64,000 nucleotides of DNA from positions 80,267,980-80,331,979 of the forward strand of contig CP136063.1 in the NCBI GenBank assembly GCA_032622095.1, read 5' to 3'. This stretch comes from Siphonodentalium dalli. Its lineage: Eukaryota; Mollusca; Scaphopoda; Gadilida; Siphonodentaliidae. Shown here in pieces: positions 1-11,491 of this stretch. The translations under genes were made by a program, and so were the position numbers. The notes beneath the pieces were generated by a model. The model searched no databases, was not told the origin of the DNA, and was given only the letters and a program-made list of their open reading frames with translations. Position 1 is the first letter of the stretch. Every line of letters begins with the position of its first letter.

Positions 1-122
1 TGTCAGTTGCGAGCGAAAGTCCCCCCTCCCGAAAATACCAGGACATTATTTTTGTTATTGTCATTATGCTGTATTTTAAAATTAAATATATGAATATGTC
101 CATGTATATATTGTCAATAAAG

Positions 123-154
<32 letters not shown>
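1..154 (+). mobile_element. 3' end and poly(A) tail of a LINE-type retroposon
   Basis: The segment ends with an AATAAA signal (about 117-122) followed about 6 bases later by an uninterrupted A tract of roughly 26 bases (about 129-154). That is the usual 3' end of a non-LTR retrotransposon or retroposed transcript. It abuts the next broken LINE body directly, so two copies lie head to tail. No coding sequence was recognised in these 154 bases. Confidence 0.6.
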
Positions 155-156
<2 letters not shown>

Positions 157-160
157 CAGA

Positions 161-2245
161 GTGAACGACTTTTCCCCCCTAAATTCTGATATTCACAGTT
201 CGTTGTTTTTGGAACTCTGCATACCTGATGTGAGTTTATGTCCAAACGAACCTAACGACAATGCACCACACTCAAATGTTGACAAATCTGTGGGATACCC
301 CAGGAGATGGGCCCCAGAGAAAGGGAATGCATTCGTTGATAATATTGACCGCACCTTATTGATCGAGCTCAAACTGTCTTTGAAGGAATTTGAAAACGCA
401 TCCAAATCGGTATGCACACTCATAGTAAATATATTAATGGGCGCTAATATTGAAACATTTGGAAAAGTTAATGTCAATAAGAATTGGAAAGAAAAACGCG
501 AAACAAATAAGTCATGGTTTGACAAAGATTGCAAACATATGCGAAAACAATTTCACTTGGCGAAGCGCGCATACAAGAAGAGTAGAAGCGCCGACAATAA
601 AATAAAAATGAGTGAATCCGGGAAACGTTTCAGACAAACGATGGATTCAAAACACTCTACTATTGATAACATACATGTCCTACAGACTATCATCGATATG
701 TATTTATCTAGTGGGAAAAAACTTTACTGTACTTTCGTTGATTTCCGAAAGGCTTTTGATAGTGTCTGTAGAGATGGACTCTGGGTTAAATTATTGGAAC
801 GAAATATCAATGGTAAACTGTTTAATGTCAGAAGTATGTATGGCAAGATAAAGTCATGTCTAAAAAGCAACGAGGGTTTGTCAGATTTATTTTCGAGCAA
901 CGTAGGTTTATTTCAAGGTGAACTTATGTCCCCTCTCCTATTTTCCCTCTATATTGATGATATTAGCGACTTTTTATCTGACTGTGCTATAGACGGTTTG
1001 ACATACCTTGAGTACTTGAGTGATCATTTTCAAGAGAATATTGGAATATATGTTAAATTATTATGTATGTTATATGCTGATGACACTGTATTGATGGCTG
1101 ATAACGAACGTAGTATGCATCGAGCACTCCAAGCATTTGCTGACTATTCAGATGCATGGAAACTCGAAGTTAATACAAAGAAAACAAAAGTTGTAATTTT
1201 TTGCCAAAAAATGCAAAAAAATCTTCCGATATTTATATATAAAGAACATACACTAGAAATCACGAAGGAATTCACATATTTAGGCGTTAATTTTTTTTTA
1301 AATGGTCGTTTCTGTAGATCTATTAAAACAAGAACATTGCCCTGAAAGCAATGTATGCTTTATTTAATAAGGTGAGATCGCTAAATCTCCCTTTAGATAT
1401 GATGTTAACTCTCTTTGATTACAAAATAGCCCCCATATTGCTATATGGTAGTGAGGTACCCGGTATGGTGTTATGAGCCCACCAAGGACATCGAATTCGT
1501 CCACTTAAAATTTTGCATAATTCTACTTGGTATGAAGTCCAGTACACCGAATTACATGGTGTACGAAGAAACAGGACGACACCCACTTGGAATTGAGATA
1601 AAATGCCGTGCACAGGCATTTTGGTCAAGAACCGTTTCTGAATATGGTTCAAATCTAGTGAAGAAACTATATAAATTGTCGCGAGTGTTATCTGAGTCTC
1701 CCGGTACTTATTTGAAATGGTTTGAATTTATACAGGTGATTTTCGGAGAGGTAAATGCCAAAAGTTCATGCTCAGCTAACTCTCCCTTGCCTAAGGGGAC
1801 CATCAGACAATTTAAAATGGACATGACAAGTCAATTTGAATTAGAATGGCGCCAAAATATTCTTTCTTCGTCAAAGGGTATCCTTTACAAAGAAATAAAG
1901 TCCGACCTTAAAATGAGTGGCTATTTGCTAATATTGCCTACATATCTGGCAGAATACATGACAAAGATTAGAACAACAAACCATCGTTTGGCCATTGAGA
2001 TTGGTAGATGGAAAGCCGTGTCACGAGAACAAAGACTCTGCTCCGCATGTGGGGAGGGTCTCGGTGATGAATATCATTTTATTATCGTATGCAAAAAATT
2101 CCAGGTTATCAGAGAAAAAGTCATACCATCGTATTATTGGGAGCTTCCCAACCTTGATAAATTTATTGGTCTTCTGTCTATTGATATTCTAGAAATTATG
2201 AAGAGGGTATGTATATTTATTAAACAGGCACTGTGTGACACATGA
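161..2245 (+). pseudogene. Decayed non-LTR (LINE) reverse-transcriptase gene
   Basis: The first open stretch (161-1345) starts with what looks like the end of an apurinic endonuclease domain. It then shows reverse-transcriptase blocks: FVDFRKAFDSV, a GLFQGELMSPLLFSLYIDD block and the catalytic YADDTVLMAD box (near 1072-1100). The region between about 640 and 660 jumps from pre-RT sequence into the middle of the RT domain, so the early RT motifs appear deleted. At the T run near 1291-1299 the frame shifts: frame 1 carries the next conserved piece (about 1333-1455, including ILLYGSEVPG), and the original frame resumes at about 1455-2245. The C-terminus has a Cys/His knuckle (LCSACG...DEYHFIIVC) as in LINE zf-RVT tails. 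The element is therefore 5'-truncated, internally deleted and twice frameshifted, hence inactive. Confidence 0.85.
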
Positions 2246-3640
2246 GACTGTCGTGAACTATCAGAGACATATATCCTGAATGAGCTTATGTGCTTCTGAT
2301 ATCAGTTCTTCCCAGAAAGCTGATATCAGAATCGATAAGCTTGCATTCATAGATCACTTTCGACACATTGTACCGGGTATTACACCATATGCACACAGTT
2401 ACATAGTTTTAACTTGGTATTTAATATGTGCGTCTAATACACACGATAAGAAATATAATTAGATTATCAACGAAATTATATTATAAGTCCAAATTGAAAA
2501 TGGAAATCATTTAATGCTTTCTGCCCATCGCAACTTAAGACATTGGACAGAGTATACGTCATATATATCAATAGCATACATGTAGCATGACATTATGCAT
2601 TGTTTATATCATGTCTATACACGCATAGGTGGACTTAGCGTGTAAATATGTATGTATATAAAACCAACTAATTCATTAAGTTATTAATATATATTATGTT
2701 TACTAATGTACTTTTGTTCTGTGATAAACAGCAAAGACATAATAAAACATTACAACAAGATGACGTGTTACACCGGTATATTACTCTCCAAACAGTAAGT
2801 TTTTAGGCAACACAACAAAATATGGAAAATGCGCATCTAAGTTTGACCGCAGACACTGCAATTTAATTCGCAGGTGGGGAAAAAATGGATATTTCACACG
2901 ACTTCCCCGTCAAGTAAATTTTGGGCTGAAGTTTGTTAGAATATGTGTGTCTTTTTTTTCAAGCCCCGCTGATACCACTGTATTGAATGAAACCAGAATC
3001 GCCCTTCAATTGAATCCAGTTCAATCCACGACAAGTGTGAAGTTCATTTCACAATTCCATCACATTTCTAAATACTAGATCACATTTCTAAGATTTTCAG
3101 CATTCTCTGACATTTTATAACTTTTGAGGTTGCAAAAAGTTCCAAAAATTTGCTTGTCATTTTCAAAGGGAACAATCAATCAAAAATGTTTAATTATCTG
3201 GAATAATCATTTCTCACACATTTTTTCTGACTAGCATCTATGTCTGGTTTGAAAAATTCACATATTTCCATAATATTTGTGTATTTTTCTGCTGAAATAA
3301 TTTGAACTTTGCCCAGAAATTGGCAAATTTCATCTCATACATGGCCTATTTTGTTCATTTTTGCTTAAATATTCATCAGAGACACTCTGCTGAATTCTCA
3401 TTGTTAATATTTGGTGTAATTACTTGCTGCCAACTGACAATAACTGTCAGTCTTTTCAACCATAAATTGCACTTTTTGCCTCATTGCCTTAATAACTCTT
3501 TTTCAGATATTTCTGTGCTACCACAAACGGTGTTGCGATATGGTGGCTTGCAAGTTATTTGCAGGATACCAATTTAATATTTTCATGGTACCAAAACCGG
3601 TGTTGCAAATATTTTGTTTGTGTGCTATAAAGACCAAGAA
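2246..3640. other. AT-rich stretch with no recognised gene
   Basis: No open reading frame with recognisable content and no structured repeat was found. The first part may be the 3' untranslated end of the LINE, although no poly(A) tail follows. Confidence 0.5.
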
Positions 3641-5525
3641 ACAGATTGACAGAATATCTTTCACCGGACATAGATCTGACTGTTCAATCAGGTCACGCCA
3701 TGACACCTCCAGATAGCAATATACTTCATCTGAGAAGGAACTGGCAAATAAATGCTACAATCCAGATAAGTCCGCAGTGGGCAGTAATAGTTCACTATCC
3801 GATGACAAGTACACTCCCCTCCCAAGGATAAATTTATTGTCAAAAGAGGAAGTCATTGAGGAGAATACCGATGGCCCCATTTCACATGGGGACATCCAGT
3901 CAGCCATCTCATCAAATATGACAAGTGTCTTGTCCATACATGTACATGCATGGAGAGAGCAAAATTAATCGCTGAAGTATGAAATGCCAGGGGGACGACA
4001 GGGGTGTATGACCTAAAGATCCCTACCATTACCCCCAGAATGACTTCTCACATGATAGGTAATATACCCACTGGCCAACCAGCAGACCGGTTTTGAGTAA
4101 TGATGACATTACTCAAGCCAGGCATCAGCTAATTATGACCACGGCCCGAAATGCACGGCAGAACCAACCAACAAATTATGACCACAGCCACTCAAGTGAC
4201 AAATACAGGGCTTGTGGCGATGACCGTCAAATGGCGATTGAAATGAACAGTAAAGTGGCAGAATTGGAACAACGATTTGAGTTGTTGAAGGACTTAATGC
4301 GATTAAATAAACAGAGGTTCAATGATGGTGACCATCGTAGGACAGGGGACTCAAAAGGGGAAAGAAGGCCCACAAGAATATGAGCCACCAATCAGTCATT
4401 ACGACAGCATTGACGATAACACTGCACTGGGGGGGGGGGGGCAGTTGACTTATCAAGTGATGATAGTAATTATTAATTACCGTCACACAACAGCTAATCT
4501 GGACAGTAGATTAACTGAACTTGAGCAGCAATTTGGGTTGTTTAAACTTTAAGGTTTAAAGACTTAATGCGATTAAATAACTTAAGTGCCATTGATGATG
4601 ACCATCACAGAAAAATTGCTCATGTGCAGATGCCAGGCCTAGATAATTATAATGCCAGGGACGATAACTGTCATTTGACATTTGGGCAAGGAGGGGCTTC
4701 AAGTGACGATGACTGCCACTTGACTGGGAGGCCCAACTGTGGGGCAGACTGATTCGGTGTGGCAGGGCAACCCAGTAGGCGGGTCATTGATGGCACTGCA
4801 AGGGAACTGGGACACGCAGAGGGACGGACAGCACATGCCACTCAAGTTGTACAATAGCCAGTAGGGGTACTGGCTTTACACCTCCCCAATACAGGCTACC
4901 TGAACATGTCGCTGCTCAATCAGTAGCACCAGTCCAGCCCCATGGAATGCCCATGTACCAATTGCCACTGCCACCATGAACTGCAACGAAGCAAAAGAAA
5001 AGAGATAATAACATCACTGTGTTGAAAAACTCATAAACAGGGTGACCCAGTTTATCTACTGGACAATGCGACCAAGAAGGCAAGTGTCAGATCTTATCCC
5101 CATTTTGAAAGGTCCGGGAGTGATAGGCAAAGTCAATATGTACCCCTTATCTTTTCAAGGTTTTCTTCAGAATTGAAATCCAAGTTGTAAATAACGACCA
5201 CTTGAAGTATACCATGACAAAATCTTGCCACCATGGTTGCAGAAATGTTTGCACCGATTCATGGACTCAGGTTGGGTGTCTGTGTTCAAACCAACAGGTG
5301 TGTTTGCGTATGTCATAAGCCCTATATGGGGCAAGACATGTTAACATGAGATCACTGCAATGAGTGGTACCAAGGTAAGCCCAGAGGAAGGGGAGGATAT
5401 GTACCAGTATCATTGTGGTAAGTGTTAGGATTTACTATCCTTTGGTTTCAGACAAATGATGACTGATCAATACAACCACAGTGGAAGGGGAGGGCATGTA
5501 TGATATAACTAATCTTTTGTTTCAG
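3640..5525 (+). other. Repeat-rich leader upstream of the TatD-like gene
   Basis: This stretch has short decayed reading frames rich in D, S, H, Q and N. A segment coding ELEQRFELLKDLMRLNKQRF (near 4260-4310) recurs in altered form near 4515-4600, so it is a diverged tandem duplication of about 270 bp. A phrase coding P-x-SHGDIQ (near 3875-3905) recurs in the exon at 5526. The charged heptad-like pattern suggests a coiled coil. The acidic, low-complexity content, repetition and frame breaks fit the worn 5' end of a mobile or duplicated gene. I do not recognise a family. Confidence 0.4.
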
Positions 5526-8244
5526 ATGAGTGATAATGATAACGAGTTGGACCTGATCCTAATGAGTGATGATGAGCCCATGTCACATGGTGACATTCAG
5601 CCGTCTCAACCACCATCAGACCAGGGACACAGGTCAGCTGATGATGAAAGCGATACCATGATTCCCCCAAAGGACTGGTTTCCAGGTGAGGGCATGTTTT
5701 CAGCATCCTCAGACGATCACTCAATGAGGATTGCAGAACATACTGTATGTACAGTAATGCCCTAAATAATCGACTCCTTAACCACAGCAGAATTATGGGT
5801 AATTTTTCAGGATTTAGTCAGAAATATGGCTTGTTGCCATTCATCAGAAAGCTCTCACTGAGAGCTTTCTGATGAATGGCAACAAGCCATATTTCCGACT
5901 AAATACTGAAAAGTTACCCATAAGTCTGCTGTGGTTAAAGAGTCAATTATTTAGGGTATTACTGTATGTTGGCACCTGCTAGCCTTTTAAATATTTCAGA
6001 AACTATCTCATTTCCAACGAAAAATCACACTGATAAGTTCCAGCCAATATCCTCAGAGTATCACCTAATGATGATCGCTGAACCTAATTCAGGCATGTTG
6101 GCGTCAATATTGGCACCTTCTAACCTTTTTAGAAAGACCCATATTATCTTCTGGTGACAACGTAAGGTCAGAATCCTCAGAGGATCACCCAATGAGGATC
6201 GCTGAATCTAATTCAGGCCCAGCGGCACCAATATTGGCACCTTCAAGATTTCAGAAAGGCCCCGTTTATCTTCTGGTGACAATGTCACATCAGAATCCTC
6301 AGAGGATCACCCAATGAGGATCGCTGAACCTAATTCTGGCCCGGCAGCACCATTATTGTCACCTAGCTGTTTGGAAAGGCCCTGTTTATCTTCTTGTGAC
6401 AACAGTGACAATGTCCCGTCCGAGCTCTCAGAGGGTCACCCAATGAGAGTCTCTCCAGGTCACATGGTGAGGAAAGAGGAGCCCATCAATGACCAGATGT
6501 CCATGAACATTAGTTCCAAAGATGATTATATCATTTCGGAGATTAATCAGATTTTGCGGCACCAAGTCGCACAACGCTCAGCCCCCATCCAAGTCTTATT
6601 AGTGAGGCCTCTGAGTTACCGTGCCCATATGCTGAGCCAAGATCTTTTAATTTTTCAGGGACCACCATCTCCCAGGAGTCAGCATCCACAAAGAAATCGA
6701 AGGCGAGAACGTGCCCTTTACGGGGATGTGATATCCAAATTAAGAGTGATATGAAATTACATTTCCTTGGGAATCATCTCCCACCATCATGGTGGATATT
6801 TGAATATGAGGGAGCTGCCCCACCATTGTTTAGATACAACATGATCACTAAACTGACATCCCTGGCGCGGATTGTTCTGAAAGTACCCGCCGATGACCGG
6901 AGGACTTTAGGACAACTTGGAGATGATTTGGTAGCCTGGGTGAATGACCAAAGAGCCCTTCCATCATCAGTGGCACTATCGGAAGGATTTATACGGACTC
7001 TAGAGGCCCTTTCTGACGACTTGGCAGTTGGGAGTCCATTGACTGGATTCAAGTTAGTGCCTGTCGTCAATCATGTGACATGCTGTATTCATTGGAGAGT
7101 TCTGGCTGTTATTCTGGGACATATCTCCCATGAAGAACTCAAGACCTTCCAGGGTGAAGGCAGTGCACCGGGCTGGAAAACACTGGCTATACTGAATTCT
7201 ATGAGGCGGGGACGTTTGCCACTGAAGGAGATCGAGCAGGCTAGGGCTAAGATAACTTCTGACTCCCTACCAGAATCGTATGCCGAGGTACTAATGGCAG
7301 CGGTGTGTTATAAGGACTTGTGGAGCCAATCTACTGGGTCCCGGGTTGTCGTCAAGGCTAAGCCTCTGTTAGATAATGATAGACCGTGGAAAAAGAGAGG
7401 AGCCTCCGGCGAGGATGTTGAGGCGGTTATTCCGCCTAAGAGGCCATTAAGGGAGATAACCACCAAGACTCCTGATGAACAAACTGCCGCGGTACACCAC
7501 ATCGGGATGCCCAGGACATGCCTGGTTTTAAGGGGCCTGGTTATATATGTCCTCTGCGATCCTGCCAAATATGCCAACTTTACGCTGCCTCAGCCAGGAA
7601 GCAAGTACCTTATAGCGGTGGGTTGCCATCCCAAGAATTATGACCTCCTGGAAGACAGTGAAACCTGGGAAGAGATGGAAAGTCTGGTTTTGCTGAGTGC
7701 AGTTACTGCGTTCGGCGAGATCGGGTTGGACCGTTCAGACCTTGTCAGTATTGAAGAGGCTGACCGCCAAGATCGCATGTTTGAACGGTTACTGAACCTC
7801 GCCAACCGAGTAGGTAAACCGTTGATTCTCCACCTTCGTGGTTTAGCAGGAGATACTAGTGCTCAGGATATCACCTACCATGCCCTCCTGAAAGTTAAGG
7901 AGTGTCTGGTGAGGAATCATCCCATCCATTTGCACTGTTTTACGGGCACTCCCGCTCACGTCCAAACCTGGCTGCGAAACCAGCCCAACACATATTTTGG
8001 AGTGACGGGGATGTGCGAATCCTTCAGCCCAATACAGAAAGAAGGACTCCGGGCAATTCCCAAGGATCACCTCTTGTTAGAAATGGATGCACCCTATTTC
8101 GGAAGTGCAAAAGGTCATAGGACCACCCCTGCAGTGATTGGAGAGGTGGCTCAAGCGGTGGCACGTATCCGGGGTGATAATGTAGAAGAGGTATTTCAGA
8201 CAACCGCGGAGAATGCCAGGAGATTCTATGAGATCTCCTCATAA
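5526..8244 (+). CDS. TatD-family hydrolase with N-terminal C2H2-like finger (two-exon model 5526-5685 + 6659-8244)
   Basis: TatD enzymes are TIM-barrel metal-dependent nucleases or hydrolases. The model joins 5526-5685 (after a TTTGTTTCAG acceptor, before GTGAGG) to 6659-8244 (after TTTTTCAG); phases fit (1+2) and give 581 aa. An acidic leader comes first. A C-X4-C-X10-H-X4-H-L-P motif (C72, C77, H88, H93) follows, then an unrecognised helical region (about 100-330), then the TatD domain (about 345-575). Visible are GCHP (375-378), GEIGLD with ligand E407, H445 in ILHLRG, H479 in HCFTG, and D530 in MDAPY. The N-terminal HxH metal pair of TatD enzymes is not visible; the expected place reads HHIGMPRTC. 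Without splicing, the longest frame starts at 6751 and lacks the finger's cysteines. A long intronless TatD exon beside repeats suggests a mobile or expanded TATDN2-like gene. Loss of HxH may mean inactivity. Confidence 0.72.
5750..5966. mobile_element. Palindromic MITE, family A (TA-flanked, CAGTAATGCCC ends)
   Basis: The left arm begins TACAGTAATGCCCTAAATAA and the right arm ends with the near-complement TAGGGTATTACTGTA. Almost the whole element folds back on itself around a centre near 5858. TA flanks and CAGT ends suggest mobilisation by a Tc1/mariner-type transposase. It lies in the modelled intron of the TatD-like gene. Related copies are at 11503, 12224, 20889, 44035 and 49468. Confidence 0.8.
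6048..6440 (+). repeat. Tandem repeat of about 123 bp, exon-like units
   Basis: A phrase coding SSEDHPMRIAEPNSG recurs at about 6050, 6172, 6294 and, diverged, 6423, with a remote copy at 5702. Spacing is about 122-124 bp, then 129. Most units are preceded by a pyrimidine-rich run ending in AG (for example near 6140 and 6254), so each looks like a duplicated exon with its acceptor. Spacing is not always a multiple of three, so the array does not read through in one frame. Confidence 0.65.
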
Positions 8245-8722
8245 AATGGATGGGTGATACAATGTATATAGTGTATATAGTCTGAATTAGTTAAGGGGAA
8301 GAAAAATTAATGTGTTTTCGGAGTTCCACCGGAAATGTCGCCGATTTCCTGTTTACCTACGTCGGAGCTACTCAGTGCAGCGATGTTTTTCCGCCCTCCG
8401 TGGAATCCCCATGATGATACATGACCAAAGAGAGAACCAGTCGAGTTGTAAATACAGAAATCTACATGTCGTCTTTACAATTCTTCACATAAATTGTTGT
8501 GTTTCCACTGATTATAAAAGGTTTGTTTTTTGCATGTTTTGCTTATATTGTTGCTTAAATATAATATTCTATGTTGAATACATTGCCAAAGATTCAACAT
8601 TGTGAAAACAAAGCCAATGTCAAAAGGTTATAGTACATGTTTGTCATTATTCAGTTATATATGGCATGTATCTGAAGTTTCTAAACTAACCTCTAGGCTA
8701 TTTTTTTTATTTGAACTTGAAC

Positions 8723-8728
8723 AATAAA
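8723..8728 (+). promoter_or_regulatory. Candidate poly(A) signal of the TatD-like gene
   Basis: AATAAA lies about 480 bp after the TatD stop codon in AT-rich sequence. Such hexamers are common by chance at this base composition, so this is only a candidate. Confidence 0.3.
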
Positions 8729-9065
8729 TTATCATTTAAAATTTGTTTATTTTTTACATGTCGACTTCACCACTTTCGCAATATCAGTAATTGCAGTGGC
8801 ACTCGTCTCTGCTGATGCAGCAGAGGGCAACAACATATAAACACTCCCTTTCCTCTTCATCACAACTCAATTAAAAGTTCCTCCTTTGAAGAAGTCCAAT
8901 GTGTTGAATTTGTCGTTTGCACGTGTTGCCAAGGACACGCCACAATTATCCTGGTAAAAATTAAACATTGCTTGATTGCTACGATATTCCTGCTGTCTTG
9001 TCATGAGCAGTGGGTGCTCCATCCATGATTTTCCCCACCTGAGATTTAAATCGCACTGTCTGCAG
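8729..9065. other. No recognised feature
   Basis: A short AT-rich interval after the TatD-like gene with no supported gene or repeat. Confidence 0.4.
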
Positions 9066-9500
9066 TTAAAGGTACTCAATCCGATTTGATGGTCCCCATA
9101 TAATCAGATTCCAACAACATTTTTTTTAAATGCCGCTTCAGCTATCAGAATCAATTAAATGCCCAAAAATAATGCTAACCACAGTCAACTATGGTATAAA
9201 ATTACCTGAAACATGTTATTTATCAACATGATGTTCGACGAAATTTGGCCTTATTATCAACACAAAGCCTCTTGATTTTAGAGTTATCCATCTTCATCCT
9301 CAATTTGGTCCCAGACCGTCTGCTCATCGACTTTATACTGTGCCACGAGTCTCGATTGTGAAAAATAATAAATTGCAAATATCGATATCTAATAACTCTG
9401 AGCTTTGATAGGTGGGTTCCTCGACTCAAATCAAATTTTTTTACCACCGAATCCCAATAAATAGTAATTGAGGGGCTTTTAATCAGATTATGCATCTTGA
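9066..9500 (-). mobile_element. TTAA-ended MITE, family E
   Basis: On this strand it begins TTAAAGGTACTCAATCCGAT and ends near ATTATGCATCTTGA, the complement of the other end seen intact at 30682 (TTAAAGATGCATAATCCGAT). The two termini are imperfect inverted repeats sharing AATCCGATT, and TTAA is the probable target. Non-coding. Related copies are at 13547, 14488, 17538, 22330, 30682 and 38978. Confidence 0.7.
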
Positions 9501-11220
9501 ACAATTGCACTAAAACGAGCTACCCATTTCATCATCTACATGTAGTTTCTAATTGATTCAATCAGGCATTATTACTTTGATAAAGTGCTGTTAATTAGAA
9601 AGACTGCTAATATTCTTTGAAATGAAACAGCAGTGTCCCGTATAAAGGTCACATCGCAAAGCCAATTCGCTCACAAATTCAATTAAATCATGAAATTTCA
9701 AGTTGGGACCTTCACTTACAGTGAAGTGTACTATTAAGGAACAGATAATAACTAAGAAATATATTCCCTGTGTTATTGTTTCGACTTTATAAGGTTCCCT
9801 GTCAAAACTTAAAAAAGTTCCAATGTTTTGTACTGGTGGAATATAATGACAACCGGCTACCGTCGGCAACCGGTTGAACTACAGTTAACTGTTATTTAAT
9901 ACACACATGCAATGCCACTGATAAAAACTAACGTATTCAGGTCCTTAATCGGCATAGACTGATAACAGTAGCTTTTAAACATGGGTAGTTTATCAATTTT
10001 GCTACAAACGTTATCACTCAGAGGGGTATACAATCGAAATTACGCATATTAAAAGTCAAAATCTGGTGCCAGATCAAGTCTTCCATGAATGGCAGATTAC
10101 ATAGTCTGGTATTGGCGGCTAAACATCAAAGATGCATGATGTCAACTTTGATGTTCCGATGTCCGGTAAAACATGTGCACTGACACCACTGGGTCATCGG
10201 CAAAGATCAATACAATCATTTTCACAGCAGTATACGGCATGGTCATTTGACATCTACTCTCCGACTGACTACTTGTAGATAGTATCATGGATACCCATGA
10301 AATGAGTAAATCAGATGTCTGGGCACATTTCAAAGAGAAATTGGCAGAATGCAAACTCTGAGAACCAACCCTATTTACATACGCTCAGTCTATACTTCTA
10401 ACATTACTGTCTGAGTTTGAGTAATCTCAGTCGATGAAGTTCAAATGAACTCGAATCAAAATGGTGTTCCCCTGCAGTCGGACTTATTTGCATCATAATG
10501 ACTGATTCTCAGCAGTTGATTGTCTTCTAACAGAAAACACTGTTTTCAGCAGGTTTTCAGCTGTTTTTTAAATTTTCATTTGTTAACTACATAAAGTTCA
10601 CAAACTTCATTATTGTGTTTATCGGTCGTCAGTCATCCTATCCATCTTAAATCGCCAAAGAACACCCAGCGGTTAGAATACCTGAGTCACATGACTTAAT
10701 AATCGGCCAGTCCCGCAATCGCTATAATGGCAATAATTTGCCAATAAAAAACTGTCGATATTTGCATGTACGAACGTGTATATAGGTCACACAATATTCT
10801 TCCCAAAACGAGAACGATAACAAGTCAGGTAGCAGTCGCAACTGCAGTACAAACAGGTCAAGCATGACACATCTATTTATAACCACTGCATGTTTTAGTT
10901 CACTGTGTCATCTGCCAAGTTGTCAACACGTGGCTTTGTGACATTCGTGTTTGGTGATTTACATTCGTTTAATACAAGCTGTGTCTGTGTAAACATTATG
11001 CAAGTTTGCCATACAGTTAATAAATCAAATTATGCTGATATATTGGTACAAATTATAGTATGAATAATCAGTATAAAGTCATAGGTTGCAAATAGCGAAT
11101 AACCGGTTATGATCCGGTTACACGTCGCGGTTAACCGGCTACAAAATAGGTCAACCGTTTCAGCACTACTCTACGGGCATTAGCCATAGTAGGATGGCAT
11201 GATCTAGGCTTTCAGGAAAA
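9501..11220. other. Intergenic region upstream of fukutin, no recognised gene
   Basis: No coding exon or clear repeat family was recognised. The fukutin promoter and any 5' untranslated exon should lie here, because the first coding exon is preceded by an acceptor-like ATTTCAG. Confidence 0.4.
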
Positions 11221-11355
11221 TTATGCAGATGACAAATAATAAAAGTGCAGAAGGAGTCCAATTTAATGGAGGGAAATGTTCAGATAATAAGTTATTATCT
11301 GAAACTTTCCTAGGGAAACTACTCATCAATGAGTATTTAGTATAGGATATCTTAA
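11221..11355 (+). mobile_element. Partial TTAA-type MITE, family D
   Basis: It carries GGGAAATGTTCAGATAATAA, an inverted TTATTATCTGAA, and then the family D right end CTCATCAATGAGTATTTAGT followed by TTAA at 11352-11355. The left part is missing or diverged. It ends about 20 bp before the acceptor of the first fukutin coding exon. Confidence 0.55.
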
Positions 11356-11401
11356 ATTTAGAATGTGTCTATTTCAGATCATCATCAAAATATGACAAGC
11401 A

Positions 11402-11491
11402 ATGAAGAGGATCACTTTTCTGAAAGTCTTGGTTGCAATAGGAGGCTTATATATTATAACTCAGTTCATGACATGTCTCACATGGAACAAG
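11402..11491 (+). CDS. FKTN: FKTN coding exon 1 (start codon, signal anchor)
   Basis: Codes residues 1-30. The ATG at 11402 lies in frame 2; a longer-looking open frame over the same bases is a shadow. The exon probably begins at 11378 after ATTTCAG, so there is an untranslated exon upstream. The donor is GTCAGT at 11492, phase 0. A family A MITE starts only 12 bp beyond this donor. Confidence 0.88.

Noticed and set aside
3302-3577. Open frame of 91 codons before the TatD-like leader
   Set aside because: No recognisable content, no splice context, and AT-rich background gives such lengths by chance.
6751-6754. ATGA overlap between two open frames (6314-6754 and 6751-8244), looking like translational coupling
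   Set aside because: This is eukaryotic sequence. A good splice acceptor at 6657-6658 opens frame 1 through 6751, and the phase fits the upstream exon, so the overlap is incidental.
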